Shown here one piece after another: positions 52,326 through 61,491 of a DNA stretch of 64,000 nt. Made by a program: the position numbers and the translations under genes. Position 1 is the stretch's first letter. Every line of letters starts with the position of its first letter. A model generated the notes under the pieces. That model ran no database searches and had not been told where the DNA came from. It worked only from the letters and a program-made list of their open reading frames with translations. This DNA comes from Enterococcus plantarum (GTDB taxonomy: Bacteria; Bacillota; Bacilli; Lactobacillales; Enterococcaceae), in assembly GCF_001730295.1 (NCBI RefSeq), contig NZ_MIKA01000023.1, forward strand, positions 62,001 through 126,000. The letters run 5' to 3'.

Positions 52326-52371
52326 AAAAAAGCGTACAGACAGCTGGTTGAAAGTAGTCTGTACGCTTTTT
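52326..52371 (+). terminator. Terminator of the universal stress protein gene
   Basis: AAAAAGCGTACAGAC pairs perfectly with GTCTGTACGCTTTTT around a 15-base loop, about 25 bases after the stop. Confidence 0.88.
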
Positions 52372-52494
52372 AAACTGCTCTATTCCTTTTTACATTATTT
52401 AATTTCTACGTAACTCAACGTATTTTGATTGAGAAAGGAACAAAGGTCAAAACTACCATAATAAATACTATAGAAATCTTTTCATTATTTTTTC

Positions 52495-53766
52495 TTATTT
52501 GCTTATTCTTAAGTAATCTAAAAGCAACTCGCAAAACATCATATTCGCCCATGAAAACCATTCACGAGTGTACTGACTTGAATCATTTACATTAATTCCT
52601 TCATGCATATGATTCGTATTGGCATCTGTTTTGACTAATGTATCCAACAGTTTGGCTTTCTCAAGTTGATTATCTGTCGTTAATCCCTGGATACATAAGG
52701 CAATTGGCCAAACATAGTCTTTTGGTGTATGCTCACTTCCCACACCTTTCAACTCGATTCCTTCATAATAATAGGGATTTTCATCAGACAAAATTAACGC
52801 ACGGGTGTTTTGATAGATCATGTCATCGAGAGCACAATAGCCTAAATAAGGAGCTGCTAATAAACTAGGTACATTCGCATCATCCATCAAAAGATAGTTG
52901 CCTAATCCATCGACTTCATAGGCATATACCTTTTGTCCATTATGTTCAACGATTCCCCATTGAGAGATGCCTTGATCGATGTCTTTTTTCAGCCGATTTG
53001 CCTTTTCAGCAAGTAGATTGTCATTGTAAATCTCATTAGAAATTGCTTCCATGTAGCCTAAAATGACAACCGCAAACATATTAGCTGGAATTAAATAATT
53101 ATATGTACAACTGTCATCACTGGGACGAAATCCAGACCAAGTCATGCCTGTATAGTTACAAGGTTCACCTAACCCGTTATTTGAAAGCGTATCTTCCGGT
53201 CTTTCACCAAAACGCTCAAAGCGATACATCGAATTTTCATGTTGTTGTTCGGTTCTAAAAACACCAATGATTGTTTCAAGAGCATGCTTAAAGTCATTCG
53301 TGAAATGACCAGTTTCGCCTGTTTTTTTCCATAGTAAATAAGCTAATTCGACTGGATAACATAAAGAATCCACTTCATATTTTCGTTCCCAAATCCAGCC
53401 ATTCATTTCTGTGATATCTTGATGATAGCAATGACCATTTTCAGTTTCATTAAACGCATTGGCATAAGGATCGATCAATATGCACTTGACTTGGCGATCG
53501 ACTAAACTACGAATAAGTTGTTTGATTCCTTCATCTTCATTTGCCACAGCTAAGTAGGGTTTGATTTGAGCAGATGAATCTCGAAGCCACATCGCTGGAA
53601 TATCACCAGTAATCACAAATATATCGTCAACTGTTCTCCTGACTGTTGTTTCTAATGTATTATCAAAACAATTTGAAAATACTTCACTCCATCTAGGGTT
53701 AGCTGATCGCTCAGCAACTTCTTTTTTTATCTTTTCGATTACTGATTTTGAATAGTTTGCACTCAT
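52495..53766 (-). CDS. GH125 exo-alpha-1,6-mannosidase-like glycoside hydrolase
   Basis: A 423-residue cytoplasmic glycosidase of family GH125, metal-independent inverting enzymes that remove alpha-1,6-linked mannose. The sequence shows VDDIFVITGDIPAMWLRDSSAQIKPYL, DPYANAFN, DITEMNGWIWERKYEVDSLCYPVELAY, GMTWSGFRPSDDSCTYNYLIPANMFAVV and a C-terminal MHEGINVNDSSQYTREWFSWANMMF, all typical of the family (acid and base in the GD and E-W motifs). The ATG at 53766 follows AAAAGGGGAATCAGC; a longer frame overlaps the regulator gene. It lies 14 bases after the RpiR gene and should act on mannosides imported by the PTS. Confidence 0.9.
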   Translation of the reverse strand: MSANYSKSVIEKIKKEVAERSANPRWSEVFSNCFDNTLETTVRRTVDDIFVITGDIPAMWLRDSSAQIKPYLAVANEDEGIKQLIRSLVDRQVKCILIDPYANAFNETENGHCYHQDITEMNGWIWERKYEVDSLCYPVELAYLLWKKTGETGHFTNDFKHALETIIGVFRTEQQHENSMYRFERFGERPEDTLSNNGLGEPCNYTGMTWSGFRPSDDSCTYNYLIPANMFAVVILGYMEAISNEIYNDNLLAEKANRLKKDIDQGISQWGIVEHNGQKVYAYEVDGLGNYLLMDDANVPSLLAAPYLGYCALDDMIYQNTRALILSDENPYYYEGIELKGVGSEHTPKDYVWPIALCIQGLTTDNQLEKAKLLDTLVKTDANTNHMHEGINVNDSSQYTREWFSWANMMFCELLLDYLRISK

Positions 53767-53780
53767 GCTGATTCCCCTTT

Positions 53781-54578
53781 TTACTTTCCTTTTAAGATTA
53801 CTTCTGACTTGATCCAAGATTTTATTGTGTCTTCATGATACATTGCCAAAATTTCTGTATACAGAATGTCAATCACTGTTAATACGGGAATTTGAGGTGA
53901 TATACTCCCCATATCTTTTTTTCCCATAGAACTAGTTAAGCAAAAAGCATCGGAAAATGCTTGATAGGAACTTTTTTCGTTTGCAGTAATGACAATCACT
54001 TTAGCTTTTTTTTCAAATACAATTTTTACTGCTTCTTGAACCGTTTGATTGTCACCCGAAATTGAGGATACTAATACAAGATCTCCTTGTTGTACGCCAT
54101 GAGCCATCATCGCAATCGAGTGCTCGTCTTTGATTACATTGATAATTTTGCCGAGTCTTGAAAATTTAAATTGAAAATCTTCTCCGCAAAAAGCATTGTA
54201 ACCAGTTCCCCAAAAATGAATGATTCGTCCCCCATCAATCATTAATGCTGTTTTTTTAACTTCTTCTTTGTCCAGTTTCTCGATAATATCATTCAATAAC
54301 AACGAATAATTTAGATTTACATAACTGATGCTTGAATCGCTTTGTTTTTTTGCTCCTTTATTGGAATATTTATATAAATAAATCAGTTCTTTGTAGTTTG
54401 CTAAACCAATTTTTTTACAAAAACGAGTAATCGACGAATTAGACACGCTAAGCTTCTTTGCTAACGCTTGAATTCCTAATTCTTTATTTCCATTAAGAAA
54501 ATACTCTGCAATCACTCGTTCCACGTCCGTAAACTTCTTTTGGTTTGCCTGTATGATTAGTTCAATGTAACTTTCCAT
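53781..54578 (-). CDS. RpiR/MurR-family regulator of the mannoside locus
   Basis: A 265-residue regulator with an N-terminal RpiR helix-turn-helix (residues 1-80: FTDVERVIAEYFLNGNKELGIQALAKKLSVSNSSITRFCKKIGLANYKELI) and a C-terminal SIS sugar-phosphate-binding domain (about 115-245: IIHFWGTGYNAFCGEDFQFKFSRLG, LVLVSSISGDNQTV, AKVIVITANE). It probably senses a sugar phosphate formed by the PTS and controls the GH38 promoter at 58911-58972, where palindromes are seen. It is co-transcribed with the GH125 gene. A dispersed repeat lies between it and the EIIC gene. Confidence 0.85.
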   Translation of the reverse strand: MESYIELIIQANQKKFTDVERVIAEYFLNGNKELGIQALAKKLSVSNSSITRFCKKIGLANYKELIYLYKYSNKGAKKQSDSSISYVNLNYSLLLNDIIEKLDKEEVKKTALMIDGGRIIHFWGTGYNAFCGEDFQFKFSRLGKIINVIKDEHSIAMMAHGVQQGDLVLVSSISGDNQTVQEAVKIVFEKKAKVIVITANEKSSYQAFSDAFCLTSSMGKKDMGSISPQIPVLTVIDILYTEILAMYHEDTIKSWIKSEVILKGK

Positions 54579-54611
54579 GCTTGATTACTCCTTTCTTTAT
54601 CATAAATAAAA

Positions 54612-54845
54612 CAAGAGAAGGCTAGGACAGAAGCGTTTAATCCCGAGAACCACGTAGGTACTGTGCAACATCAACTCATACTTCGCTGTGTTTTACAGCA
54701 ATAAGAAGCCTTCAAATCTTAGTGCTTTAGCACTTAGAATTTGATGTGATCGAAGCGAAGCGTAGTGATTGCTTCTGCTCCCACCGTTTATTCGTATCTG
54801 GGGTGTGAAACAAAAGTGATTTTAATTTTGTCCCATGCCCTTCTC
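54612..54845. repeat. Dispersed repeat, copy C, inserted between the EIIC and RpiR genes
   Basis: On the plus strand it begins GGCTAGGACAGAAGCG and TTTAATCCCGAGAA, then GTAGGTACTGTGCAACATC, TGTTTTACAGCAATAAGAAG, GCTTCTGCTCCCACCG, TTTATTCGTAT, and ends in a hairpin: GGTGTGAAACAAAAGTG with TTTTGTCCCATGCCC (54799-54842). This copy has an extra inner stem near 54716-54748 (CTTAGTGCTTTAGCACTTAG). It is reversed relative to the direction of transcription when compared with copies A, B and D. Confidence 0.75.
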
Positions 54846-54867
54846 TCTGGTTAGCAAGAAATACCTA

Positions 54868-56190
54868 CTAATTTTGGGCGTTGAGTAATTGACTTTCATC
54901 AAATTTCATGTTCATACGGACAAATGGTGCATAAATAGAGATGTCTAACACCACCAAAGCCGCTGTTAAAATTACAGGACTAAAATGGAAGGCGCCTAAA
55001 ATCCAAGTACTGATAAAAATTGGTTCATTTCCTGAATTTAGTACGACCAGTGGCACGACCCAGCCAATTTTAGTGACAATATAGGCTACAATAGCATTGA
55101 AAACGGGTACAAATACAAACGGGATAAACATCAATGGATTAAGCACGATTGGGAATCCAAATATAATGGGTTCGTTGATACCGAATAGTCCGGGAATAAA
55201 AGAAAGCTTGGCTACCTCACGACCACTGTATGTTTTCGGGGTAAAAATCAAAATAGCTAAAATCAAGCCGAATGTCGCACCAGAGCCACCAATCATTGCA
55301 TAAACATTGGTCATCGTATTAGGTGCTACAGAGATATCCGTGAAACTTTTCGTTTCGGCAAATTTTGCAACATTTTCTAAAAAAATAGGTAACCACAATG
55401 CTGAAACAACGCCCCAAACTATGTTAAACCCATGTAATCCTAAAAACCACAAGATTTGTTCTAATAAAATAACAACTATAATTGCTGGTAAACCCGTTCC
55501 AACAGAAGTTAACGGTTGTACAAATAATTGACTGACTAAATCCATAAAAGAATTAAAATCAAAGGCTTCTATGACAACCTTTATTATAGAACAAGCTATT
55601 AATACAATCGAAATAGGAATCAACGCAAAGAAAGAATCAAACACATTGGGTGGAACATTTCCTGGTAGTTTAATGGCAATTTTACGTTTTGCCAAAATCG
55701 AATAAAGAAAGACTGCCAATAAACCGACAATCAACGCTGTAAACATTCCTTCATAACTGAAGAAATTATTGGCATACCCTTGGACGATATCAGCAGAACT
55801 ATCCGCAAAATTCACATTATTGGGTACCATTACAAAATAAGAAGCAAACGCTAATAATGTGGCTAATAATGGATTGATATTGGCCTCAGGATGTTTTTTC
55901 ATCAATTCTTTTGCATAATTATATGCTGTCGAAAAAACAATCAATAACGCAACGATCCCAAGTGTTCCTAGGTAGACATTTCCAAAAATCGCAGAGGCGC
56001 TTTGACCGATTGCTGTTTCCCCAAAAAATGCGTCGATCTGCATCTTGATCAAATTAGAAAATGAGCCAACAACTGTAAATGGAATACTACTGATAAAAGC
56101 ATTTTTGATTGCTTGTAACACACTGTTATTATCTACTTTATTGGCAATTTTTAATAATGGTTCTTGAATTTTCTCGATATTCATTTTCAT
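54868..56190 (-). CDS. PTS sugar transporter EIIC component (Lac/cellobiose type)
   Basis: A 440-residue membrane protein with about ten hydrophobic segments, forming the sugar channel of a lactose/cellobiose-family PTS. Typical stretches are NNSVLQAIKNAFISSIPFTVVGSF, LLEQILWFLGLHGFNIVWGVVSALWLP, GGSGATFGLILAILIF and LSFIPGLFGINEPIIFGFPIVLNPLMFIPF. The INEPIIFG motif carries the substrate-binding Glu. EIIA and EIIB are not encoded in the locus and must come from elsewhere. The ATG at 56190 was preferred; two near in-frame starts are possible. It lies 21 bases after the GH38 gene. Its neighbours make a manno-oligosaccharide or mannosylated glycan the likely substrate. Confidence 0.88.
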   Translation of the reverse strand: MKMNIEKIQEPLLKIANKVDNNSVLQAIKNAFISSIPFTVVGSFSNLIKMQIDAFFGETAIGQSASAIFGNVYLGTLGIVALLIVFSTAYNYAKELMKKHPEANINPLLATLLAFASYFVMVPNNVNFADSSADIVQGYANNFFSYEGMFTALIVGLLAVFLYSILAKRKIAIKLPGNVPPNVFDSFFALIPISIVLIACSIIKVVIEAFDFNSFMDLVSQLFVQPLTSVGTGLPAIIVVILLEQILWFLGLHGFNIVWGVVSALWLPIFLENVAKFAETKSFTDISVAPNTMTNVYAMIGGSGATFGLILAILIFTPKTYSGREVAKLSFIPGLFGINEPIIFGFPIVLNPLMFIPFVFVPVFNAIVAYIVTKIGWVVPLVVLNSGNEPIFISTWILGAFHFSPVILTAALVVLDISIYAPFVRMNMKFDESQLLNAQN

Positions 56191-56211
56191 CTTCACTCGA
56201 CCTTTCTTGTG

Positions 56212-58839
56212 TTATCTTTCAATTGAAATGGTTTTGATTTCTCCTGGTTGAAATGTTCCTAAAGAAACTTCTTTTAACTGCCCTAATAATTCAAGTGTGT
56301 CACCATTCAAATCAACAAAACGACAATTTGTCTCAGTTGCTAAAGTTATTTTTTCATTAGAAATTGTTTTTATCAAAGATGGATTGTACAAACGGATATT
56401 GATCCATTGGCCATTACGGCTTAATTCTAGTGCACTAAATACCAAGCTTACGTTACTTAAATCAGTAAATTCCTTTAGATCATTCAATTGGTCTACTTTA
56501 TTACTTTGGAAATATTGAATTGGGTTAGTAAAACGATTCAATGTTTGAATTTGATAATATGGACTTGTAACAGAGTATCTTTGGTATTCTTTTTGAATCA
56601 TTACTGGGTCGAATTCATCCGCTATGATCAACGATAACGCCATTTCCAGCTTTCCTAACAATTGACTATCTGGAGTAGGAATAGAGCGGTATTGATTACC
56701 TGAAGCATCTCCAGGCCTTCTTAATAACTCTGGTCTACCTAAAAATCCTACGCCTCTGAAGAGGGTAATATACAAACTGCTATCTATTACTTGATATTCT
56801 TTGATTCCTTTGCTCATGATCGTCCAACTCGAAACGTCATCATGCAGATTTGAATAGTGAATCATCGGATAAATTTCAGTTGGTTCTTCTTTCCATCCAA
56901 GCTTTTGCCAATCCTGTATGTGAGGATCTTGGTTCTTTCGTTCCGCAATTCCAAATAACGTATCTGCATAGCTAACTTGACTTTCAACTGGTGTTTTTAC
57001 AACTAAGCGCATACGATGGTCCATCACTTGATTGTTTAGTTTGATGTTCATATCGATCCGCTTAGAATTTTTGCTTAATGAGACTGTAAAGGTATAGTCT
57101 ACTTGGGCATTTAATTCACCAGTTTTTCTGGCTTGGAGATCTTTTGGTAATAACCAATAGCCTTTCAAAGTCATCGTAGAAAGAAATGCACCCGATTCCA
57201 CAATAACATTGGTCGTATCAAAGTTTAATTGATGGATTTTATCGTGATAGGCTGGTGAATAATCATACGTATCGCCTTCGTCTCCTGACTCTTCCACATA
57301 AAGACAATCCTCATATGTTTTATCTTGATTTTTTGCTAAAATAGAAAACTTTCCTTGGGAAAAAAGAATTTCGTAGTAATCGTTTTCTATAAGTTTTTCT
57401 TCAGTGTTAGAAGATATAGCGCTATCATTTGAGTTCACTTCTTCTTTCACCGTGATGATCGTGTAACCAAGTGGTCTTGTTTTTTTAATAAAACTTACTT
57501 TGTGAATATAATAGTATTTTGCTTCATCATACTCACGTTCTGAGCGTCTGACTTCCCCTGCATATACTTTTTTTGTAGACAAAATTTGGCTGTCTATTTC
57601 ATTGTTTGCCTTATCAAAAAGTTTGATATCCGCGTATTTTGTACTTACTTCTAGCACATATGGATCTGTTCGTGTATAAGGTAGTGTGTTAAATAAAATC
57701 AGATCATTTTCTTTGATTTCTTTTATTGATTCAGAAATTTTTCTCACTAGATAGTCTATTGTCGAATATGATAATTGATCTGCTTCTTTGTATCTCGCTA
57801 AAATCATTTCATTTGTTTTGTCTGTATTACATCCACCAATACTATCATGAGCATGATTTTTTAATAATAACTTCCAAATGTAATTTAGTAGTTCTCGTTT
57901 AAACGGAATTCCTAAATCATCTGCCATCAACATCAATGGTTCTAATTGAAAAATCAAACGATTTTCGATTGTATCATTTAACTTCTTCAAGTCATATCTT
58001 GACGAATAAATTGAGCGATGGATCTTTGAGACACTGCCACTTATAAATTCACCTTGAACAGTTGGTAATTCAGTTGTTTTTTCTCTTAATAAGTTAAAAA
58101 TATGAGGATAATTGCTTTCTTCTATTTGATATTCAGCACCAAATTCTTTGTTCACTTTTTGAATAACTGCTTTTAAATCTCGGTCAATTGCACGCTGATC
58201 ACCACCAACTGGTAATGTTACGATGTCTGTTGCGCTATCTTCAGAGACAATATCTAGCATTGCTTTTTTCTGATAAAGCTCTCCTTCGACTAGTGCCACT
58301 CCTGCATAATACCCATTACGAATATTGATCGTTAATACTTTTGAGCCATCTTCTGCTGTCCAGTAAAACTCCCGACTATTCGTTACTTCATTCGGCATAC
58401 CTCGCCAAAATACCGCATCTGAGATACCAAAACCATTGTAAATTTTCGGCATATCCTTGCCTTGACCAAATGAATCAGGTAGATACCCTAATACAGTGTG
58501 ACCACCTAAACGTTTCGACATATCGATCCCAATTTGTAAATTCTTGACCACTGATTCACCAGCCACTACAAATTCATCCATTTGTGTATACCACGGACCG
58601 ATAAATAATTGATTTGCTTCTACCAACGCTTTGATTTTTGCTTCTTTTTCTGGATAAACTTTTAAGTAATCATCAATAATACTTAATTGCCCATCCAAAT
58701 AATAGTAATCTAATTCGTTATTTTCCAAGGCATAAATCACTTCATCCATATGATAGGAAAATTGGACAAACGCTTCGTTATCAGAAAAGTACCACTCACG
58801 ATCCCAATGGGTGTGTGCGACGACATGGATCTTTTTCAT
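56212..58839 (-). CDS. GH38 alpha-mannosidase
   Basis: An 875-residue zinc-dependent cytoplasmic glycosidase. The N-terminal catalytic domain begins KKIHVVAHTHWDREWYFSDNEAFVQF, with the zinc ligands in HTHWDREW; the nucleophile region is GYLPDSFGQGKDMPKIY and a second ligand is in NHAHDSIGGCNTD. The middle three-helix and C-terminal beta domains follow. The layout is that of bacterial MngB-like and SpGH38-like enzymes. Substrates in the family are alpha-1,3-mannosides of N-glycans or 2-O-(6-phospho-mannosyl)-glycerate; context cannot decide. The ATG at 58839 has GGAG eight bases upstream. It is the first gene of the locus, with operator-like palindromes in front. Confidence 0.9.
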   Translation of the reverse strand: MKKIHVVAHTHWDREWYFSDNEAFVQFSYHMDEVIYALENNELDYYYLDGQLSIIDDYLKVYPEKEAKIKALVEANQLFIGPWYTQMDEFVVAGESVVKNLQIGIDMSKRLGGHTVLGYLPDSFGQGKDMPKIYNGFGISDAVFWRGMPNEVTNSREFYWTAEDGSKVLTINIRNGYYAGVALVEGELYQKKAMLDIVSEDSATDIVTLPVGGDQRAIDRDLKAVIQKVNKEFGAEYQIEESNYPHIFNLLREKTTELPTVQGEFISGSVSKIHRSIYSSRYDLKKLNDTIENRLIFQLEPLMLMADDLGIPFKRELLNYIWKLLLKNHAHDSIGGCNTDKTNEMILARYKEADQLSYSTIDYLVRKISESIKEIKENDLILFNTLPYTRTDPYVLEVSTKYADIKLFDKANNEIDSQILSTKKVYAGEVRRSEREYDEAKYYYIHKVSFIKKTRPLGYTIITVKEEVNSNDSAISSNTEEKLIENDYYEILFSQGKFSILAKNQDKTYEDCLYVEESGDEGDTYDYSPAYHDKIHQLNFDTTNVIVESGAFLSTMTLKGYWLLPKDLQARKTGELNAQVDYTFTVSLSKNSKRIDMNIKLNNQVMDHRMRLVVKTPVESQVSYADTLFGIAERKNQDPHIQDWQKLGWKEEPTEIYPMIHYSNLHDDVSSWTIMSKGIKEYQVIDSSLYITLFRGVGFLGRPELLRRPGDASGNQYRSIPTPDSQLLGKLEMALSLIIADEFDPVMIQKEYQRYSVTSPYYQIQTLNRFTNPIQYFQSNKVDQLNDLKEFTDLSNVSLVFSALELSRNGQWINIRLYNPSLIKTISNEKITLATETNCRFVDLNGDTLELLGQLKEVSLGTFQPGEIKTISIER

Positions 58840-58884
58840 TTCATCTTCTCCTTCCATCTTTGTTCTTGTTTAATATACTCTGGA

Positions 58885-58972
58885 TTTTATGAAAAGAAAA
58901 CGATTTCGGTAATAGTTTCAACTATTTTCTTATTTCTGTTCATTTTATGAAAATAGTATCAATTTGTATCAA
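58885..58972 (-). promoter_or_regulatory. Promoter and palindromic operators of the mannoside locus
   Basis: On the minus strand: -35 TTGATA (58967-58972), 17-base spacer, -10 CATAAA (58944-58949). Downstream are the palindrome AATAGTTTCAACTATT (58911-58926) and a wider inverted repeat, ACTATTTTC (58921-58929) with GAAAATAGT (58949-58957), the second arm overlapping the -10. They are candidate RpiR-regulator sites. AGAAAACGATTTCG at 58896-58909 resembles a catabolite-response element (cre). All binding assignments are inferred. Confidence 0.55.
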
Positions 58973-59012
58973 AAAAAGACTTTTATCTGGAAAATCGGAT
59001 AAAAATCTTTTT
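58972..59012 (-). terminator. Terminator of the Fur-box operon
   Basis: AAAAAGATTTTTATC pairs with GATAAAAGTCTTTTT around CGATTTTCCA on the minus strand, shortly after the stop at 59020. Confidence 0.82.
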
Positions 59013-59019
59013 CGTTCAG

Positions 59020-59355
59020 TTAGGTTAATACTTCATATTCAGCGATTGTACTTGAAATAATACCAGGACGTTTTTTTTCACCTGTTGCCTCATCTTTTGG
59101 TTCTTTTCTCTGATGCATTTTTTTGAATGCTTGACTGTTTACCCAATTTTTTTGATGTTCTTTTGACGTCCAACGACTTAAAACAACTAATTCGGTCACT
59201 TGTGGATCGTCTGGTAACGTCCGATGCATTAATTGAAAATTCAAGAATCCATCCACCGCTTCCATACTTTCTTTTGTATGTCCTGCAGTGAATTGCTGAA
59301 TAATTTTATGAGAGTCGTCTGTTTCTGTTTGAATCGTATTCGTTACAATATACAT
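59020..59355 (-). CDS. IsdG/HmoB-like haem-degrading monooxygenase (ABM fold)
   Basis: A 111-residue ferredoxin-like ABM-fold protein. Aligned by eye with S. aureus IsdG, the catalytic Asn, Trp and His all have counterparts: Asn6 in IVTNTIQ, Trp71 in NWVNSQAF and His81 in KKMHQRK, with the spacing of IsdG (Asn7, Trp67, His77). GFLNFQLMHRTLPDD and TELVVLSRWTSKEHQKNW match the family pattern. IsdG-type enzymes open haem to release iron. The ATG at 59355 has GGAGG at the right distance; a longer frame overlaps the ATPase gene. It is the last gene of an operon with a Fur box, which supports a role in haem-iron use. The residue comparison is from memory. Confidence 0.75.
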   Translation of the reverse strand: MYIVTNTIQTETDDSHKIIQQFTAGHTKESMEAVDGFLNFQLMHRTLPDDPQVTELVVLSRWTSKEHQKNWVNSQAFKKMHQRKEPKDEATGEKKRPGIISSTIAEYEVLT

Positions 59356-59368
59356 GTCGTTTCCTCCA

Positions 59369-60796
59369 TTATTCTTTTTTCGTTGGTTCAATAAAATAAT
59401 CTTCAATGATTGTTCCATGATCGAAATGAAGCACTCTCTGACAGGTTTGACTGAGAAACTCTTTGTCGTGGGTAATCACTAAAACTAAAATATTTTCTTG
59501 GTGCAACCAGCGGATCGTATCGCTGACTTCTTCCATATGCATCAAATCCAAGCCGCTTGTCGGTTCATCAAAAATGATGATTTTTTTTCCTGACAATAGA
59601 GCACTTGCAATCGCAACGCGCTGTTTTTCACCACCCGATAGTGTTTGCGGATGACGAAATAAAAGTGGCTCTAAGTTCAGCATAGCGACAATTTTATCAA
59701 AGTCGTTGGTATTTTTAGCATTCAAGCTGATCTCTTTTTCAACAGTTTCAAAAAACAATTGTAAATTGACATCTTGCATCACAACAAAACTTTCTTTGAT
59801 CAACTCTTTCGGGCGCATAACCCGTTGATTTAACTTAATAACACCAGCTTTAGGCTTGATCAACCCAGATAAAAGTTTTGAGAACGTTGATTTTCCCGCC
59901 CCGTTATGCCCTATAATGCCCGTGATACAGGAGCTAGTCAAGGTTAGTGAGGGAATTTTCAACACAGATGGTTGTTTACGGTAATGAAAATCTAGGTCAA
60001 GGCACGTTAAACTTAAGTTATCTTCTGTTTTAAACGGCTCGATCCCTTTTGTAAAAGCCGTCTGATCCAAAGAGCGTAATCCCATTTCCTGAATATCTGT
60101 TGAAGATTTTGCCCTCATTTCTTGACTTGTATACCATTCAACAATACGCCCTTTATCCATCACCAAATATCGATCTACCAAATCCGTCAAGTAATATAAA
60201 CGATGTTCAGACACAATAATGGTCATGCCTTGATTTTTTAATACCTGAAGATAGTCTTTTAAATGCTCGATTGTTTCCTCATCCAGATTACTTGAAGGTT
60301 CATCTAATAAAAATAAATGGTGTTTCAACATAGTAGCTGAAGCGAAAGCAATCAATTGTTTCTGGCCACCAGATAAATGAAACATACTTCGTTCTAAAAA
60401 TGCTTCTAACGAGAATAAACGGGTTATTTCATCGATTCGATTAATCATTTCATCTCTTGGAACACCATAATTTTCCATTGCAAATGCCAACTCAGAATAA
60501 ACATCGCTGGTAAAAAACTGCGTCTTAGGATTTTGAAAAACAACGCCAATATCGCGAACATAGGCATTAAATTCTTTCGTCAACAACTCTTGATCTAAAA
60601 TAAAACCTGTTCCAGTTAATTCCCCAGGATACAATTCCGGAATCAATCCATTTAAGATTCTCAGTAATGTAGATTTGCCGCAACCGCTCTTCCCACATAA
60701 CACGATAAATTCACCAGGTTTAACCTGTAAATCTACTTGTTGAATGATCGTTTCCTGATCCTCATAAGCAAATGTCACATCATGTAAATCAATCAT
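59369..60796 (-). CDS. ECF transporter ATPase with two fused ABC domains
   Basis: A 475-residue protein holding both energy-coupling ATPase domains in one chain. Domain 1 (1-230) has GKSGCGKST (Walker A), LSGGQKQLIAFASA (signature) and LLDEPSSNLDEET. Domain 2 (about 255-475) has GHNGAGKST, LSGGEKQRVAIASALL and IFDEPTSGLD. It powers the T and S subunits encoded just upstream. Its ATG overlaps the T-component stop by four bases. The binding site for the coupling helices (Q-helix type) cannot be judged from sequence here. Fused A1A2 chains occur in dedicated (non-shared) ECF systems. Confidence 0.9.
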   Translation of the reverse strand: MIDLHDVTFAYEDQETIIQQVDLQVKPGEFIVLCGKSGCGKSTLLRILNGLIPELYPGELTGTGFILDQELLTKEFNAYVRDIGVVFQNPKTQFFTSDVYSELAFAMENYGVPRDEMINRIDEITRLFSLEAFLERSMFHLSGGQKQLIAFASATMLKHHLFLLDEPSSNLDEETIEHLKDYLQVLKNQGMTIIVSEHRLYYLTDLVDRYLVMDKGRIVEWYTSQEMRAKSSTDIQEMGLRSLDQTAFTKGIEPFKTEDNLSLTCLDLDFHYRKQPSVLKIPSLTLTSSCITGIIGHNGAGKSTFSKLLSGLIKPKAGVIKLNQRVMRPKELIKESFVVMQDVNLQLFFETVEKEISLNAKNTNDFDKIVAMLNLEPLLFRHPQTLSGGEKQRVAIASALLSGKKIIIFDEPTSGLDLMHMEEVSDTIRWLHQENILVLVITHDKEFLSQTCQRVLHFDHGTIIEDYFIEPTKKE

Positions 60797-61491
60797 CCAA
60801 TCATCCTCCCAAATATTCCACTAACAATCAGAATACCAATCAATAAATAATCTTGAACCTTTAAATGAATCTCATAGACGCTAGTGTGTGATTTAGGATT
60901 CCCTAATCCACGAACTAAAGCTGCCGAAGATAAATCTAAGGATGTATTTTCGGCCGACATTAAAATCGGGACAATGATGTACTCCATTGTTTGAAATGGA
61001 TGAAGAAACAAGTCGATAGTAGAAACAGCGATCCCACGATATTTCATTGCATTACGAATACTTTTAAAATCTTGAAAAAGCGTAGGGAAGAATCGAAACA
61101 GCACAGTGAGCGGAATAATTAGCCCAAATGGCATGTGGCACTTCTTTAACGCTGCGATCCATTCACTTATTTTTGTCCGATTCATAGCAAATGCCGACGC
61201 CATGATCGTTGGCACCATCCGGCGATTTCCTACGAATAGAAAATCAAAGAATGCAGCGATGCCATTATCGATATAAGGAAACAATAAATAATCGCCTAAA
61301 ACAAGTAACCAAAAAAGACTATAAAAAATCAGCCCTTTTTTTAGACTACCGTTTAGAATAAACAATACAAATAAGAGCGTTACAAACAAAATTTCAGCCT
61401 TAAATGGTAAAGGAAACATCAACAAAAAACTGGCAAATAAAATCGTACAAAGTTTACTTCTGGGATCAAACGTTACGTGTGTTTTTTCCAT
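60793..61491 (-). CDS. ECF transporter T component (EcfT-like)
   Basis: A 232-residue membrane protein that couples the ATPases to the S component. It has about five hydrophobic segments; the coupling region reads FPTLFQDFKSIRNAMKYRGIAVS (one 'A-R-G'-like coupling motif) and SSAALVRGLGNPKS (the second). It starts MEKTHVTFDPRSKLCTILFASFLLM, typical for EcfT ('DPR.Kl'). The ATG at 61491 follows AAAAGGAAAAAATT; a longer frame adds 17 residues inside the S gene. It overlaps the S-component gene by 26 bases and the ATPase gene by four. Confidence 0.85.
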   Translation of the reverse strand: MEKTHVTFDPRSKLCTILFASFLLMFPLPFKAEILFVTLLFVLFILNGSLKKGLIFYSLFWLLVLGDYLLFPYIDNGIAAFFDFLFVGNRRMVPTIMASAFAMNRTKISEWIAALKKCHMPFGLIIPLTVLFRFFPTLFQDFKSIRNAMKYRGIAVSTIDLFLHPFQTMEYIIVPILMSAENTSLDLSSAALVRGLGNPKSHTSVYEIHLKVQDYLLIGILIVSGIFGRMIG

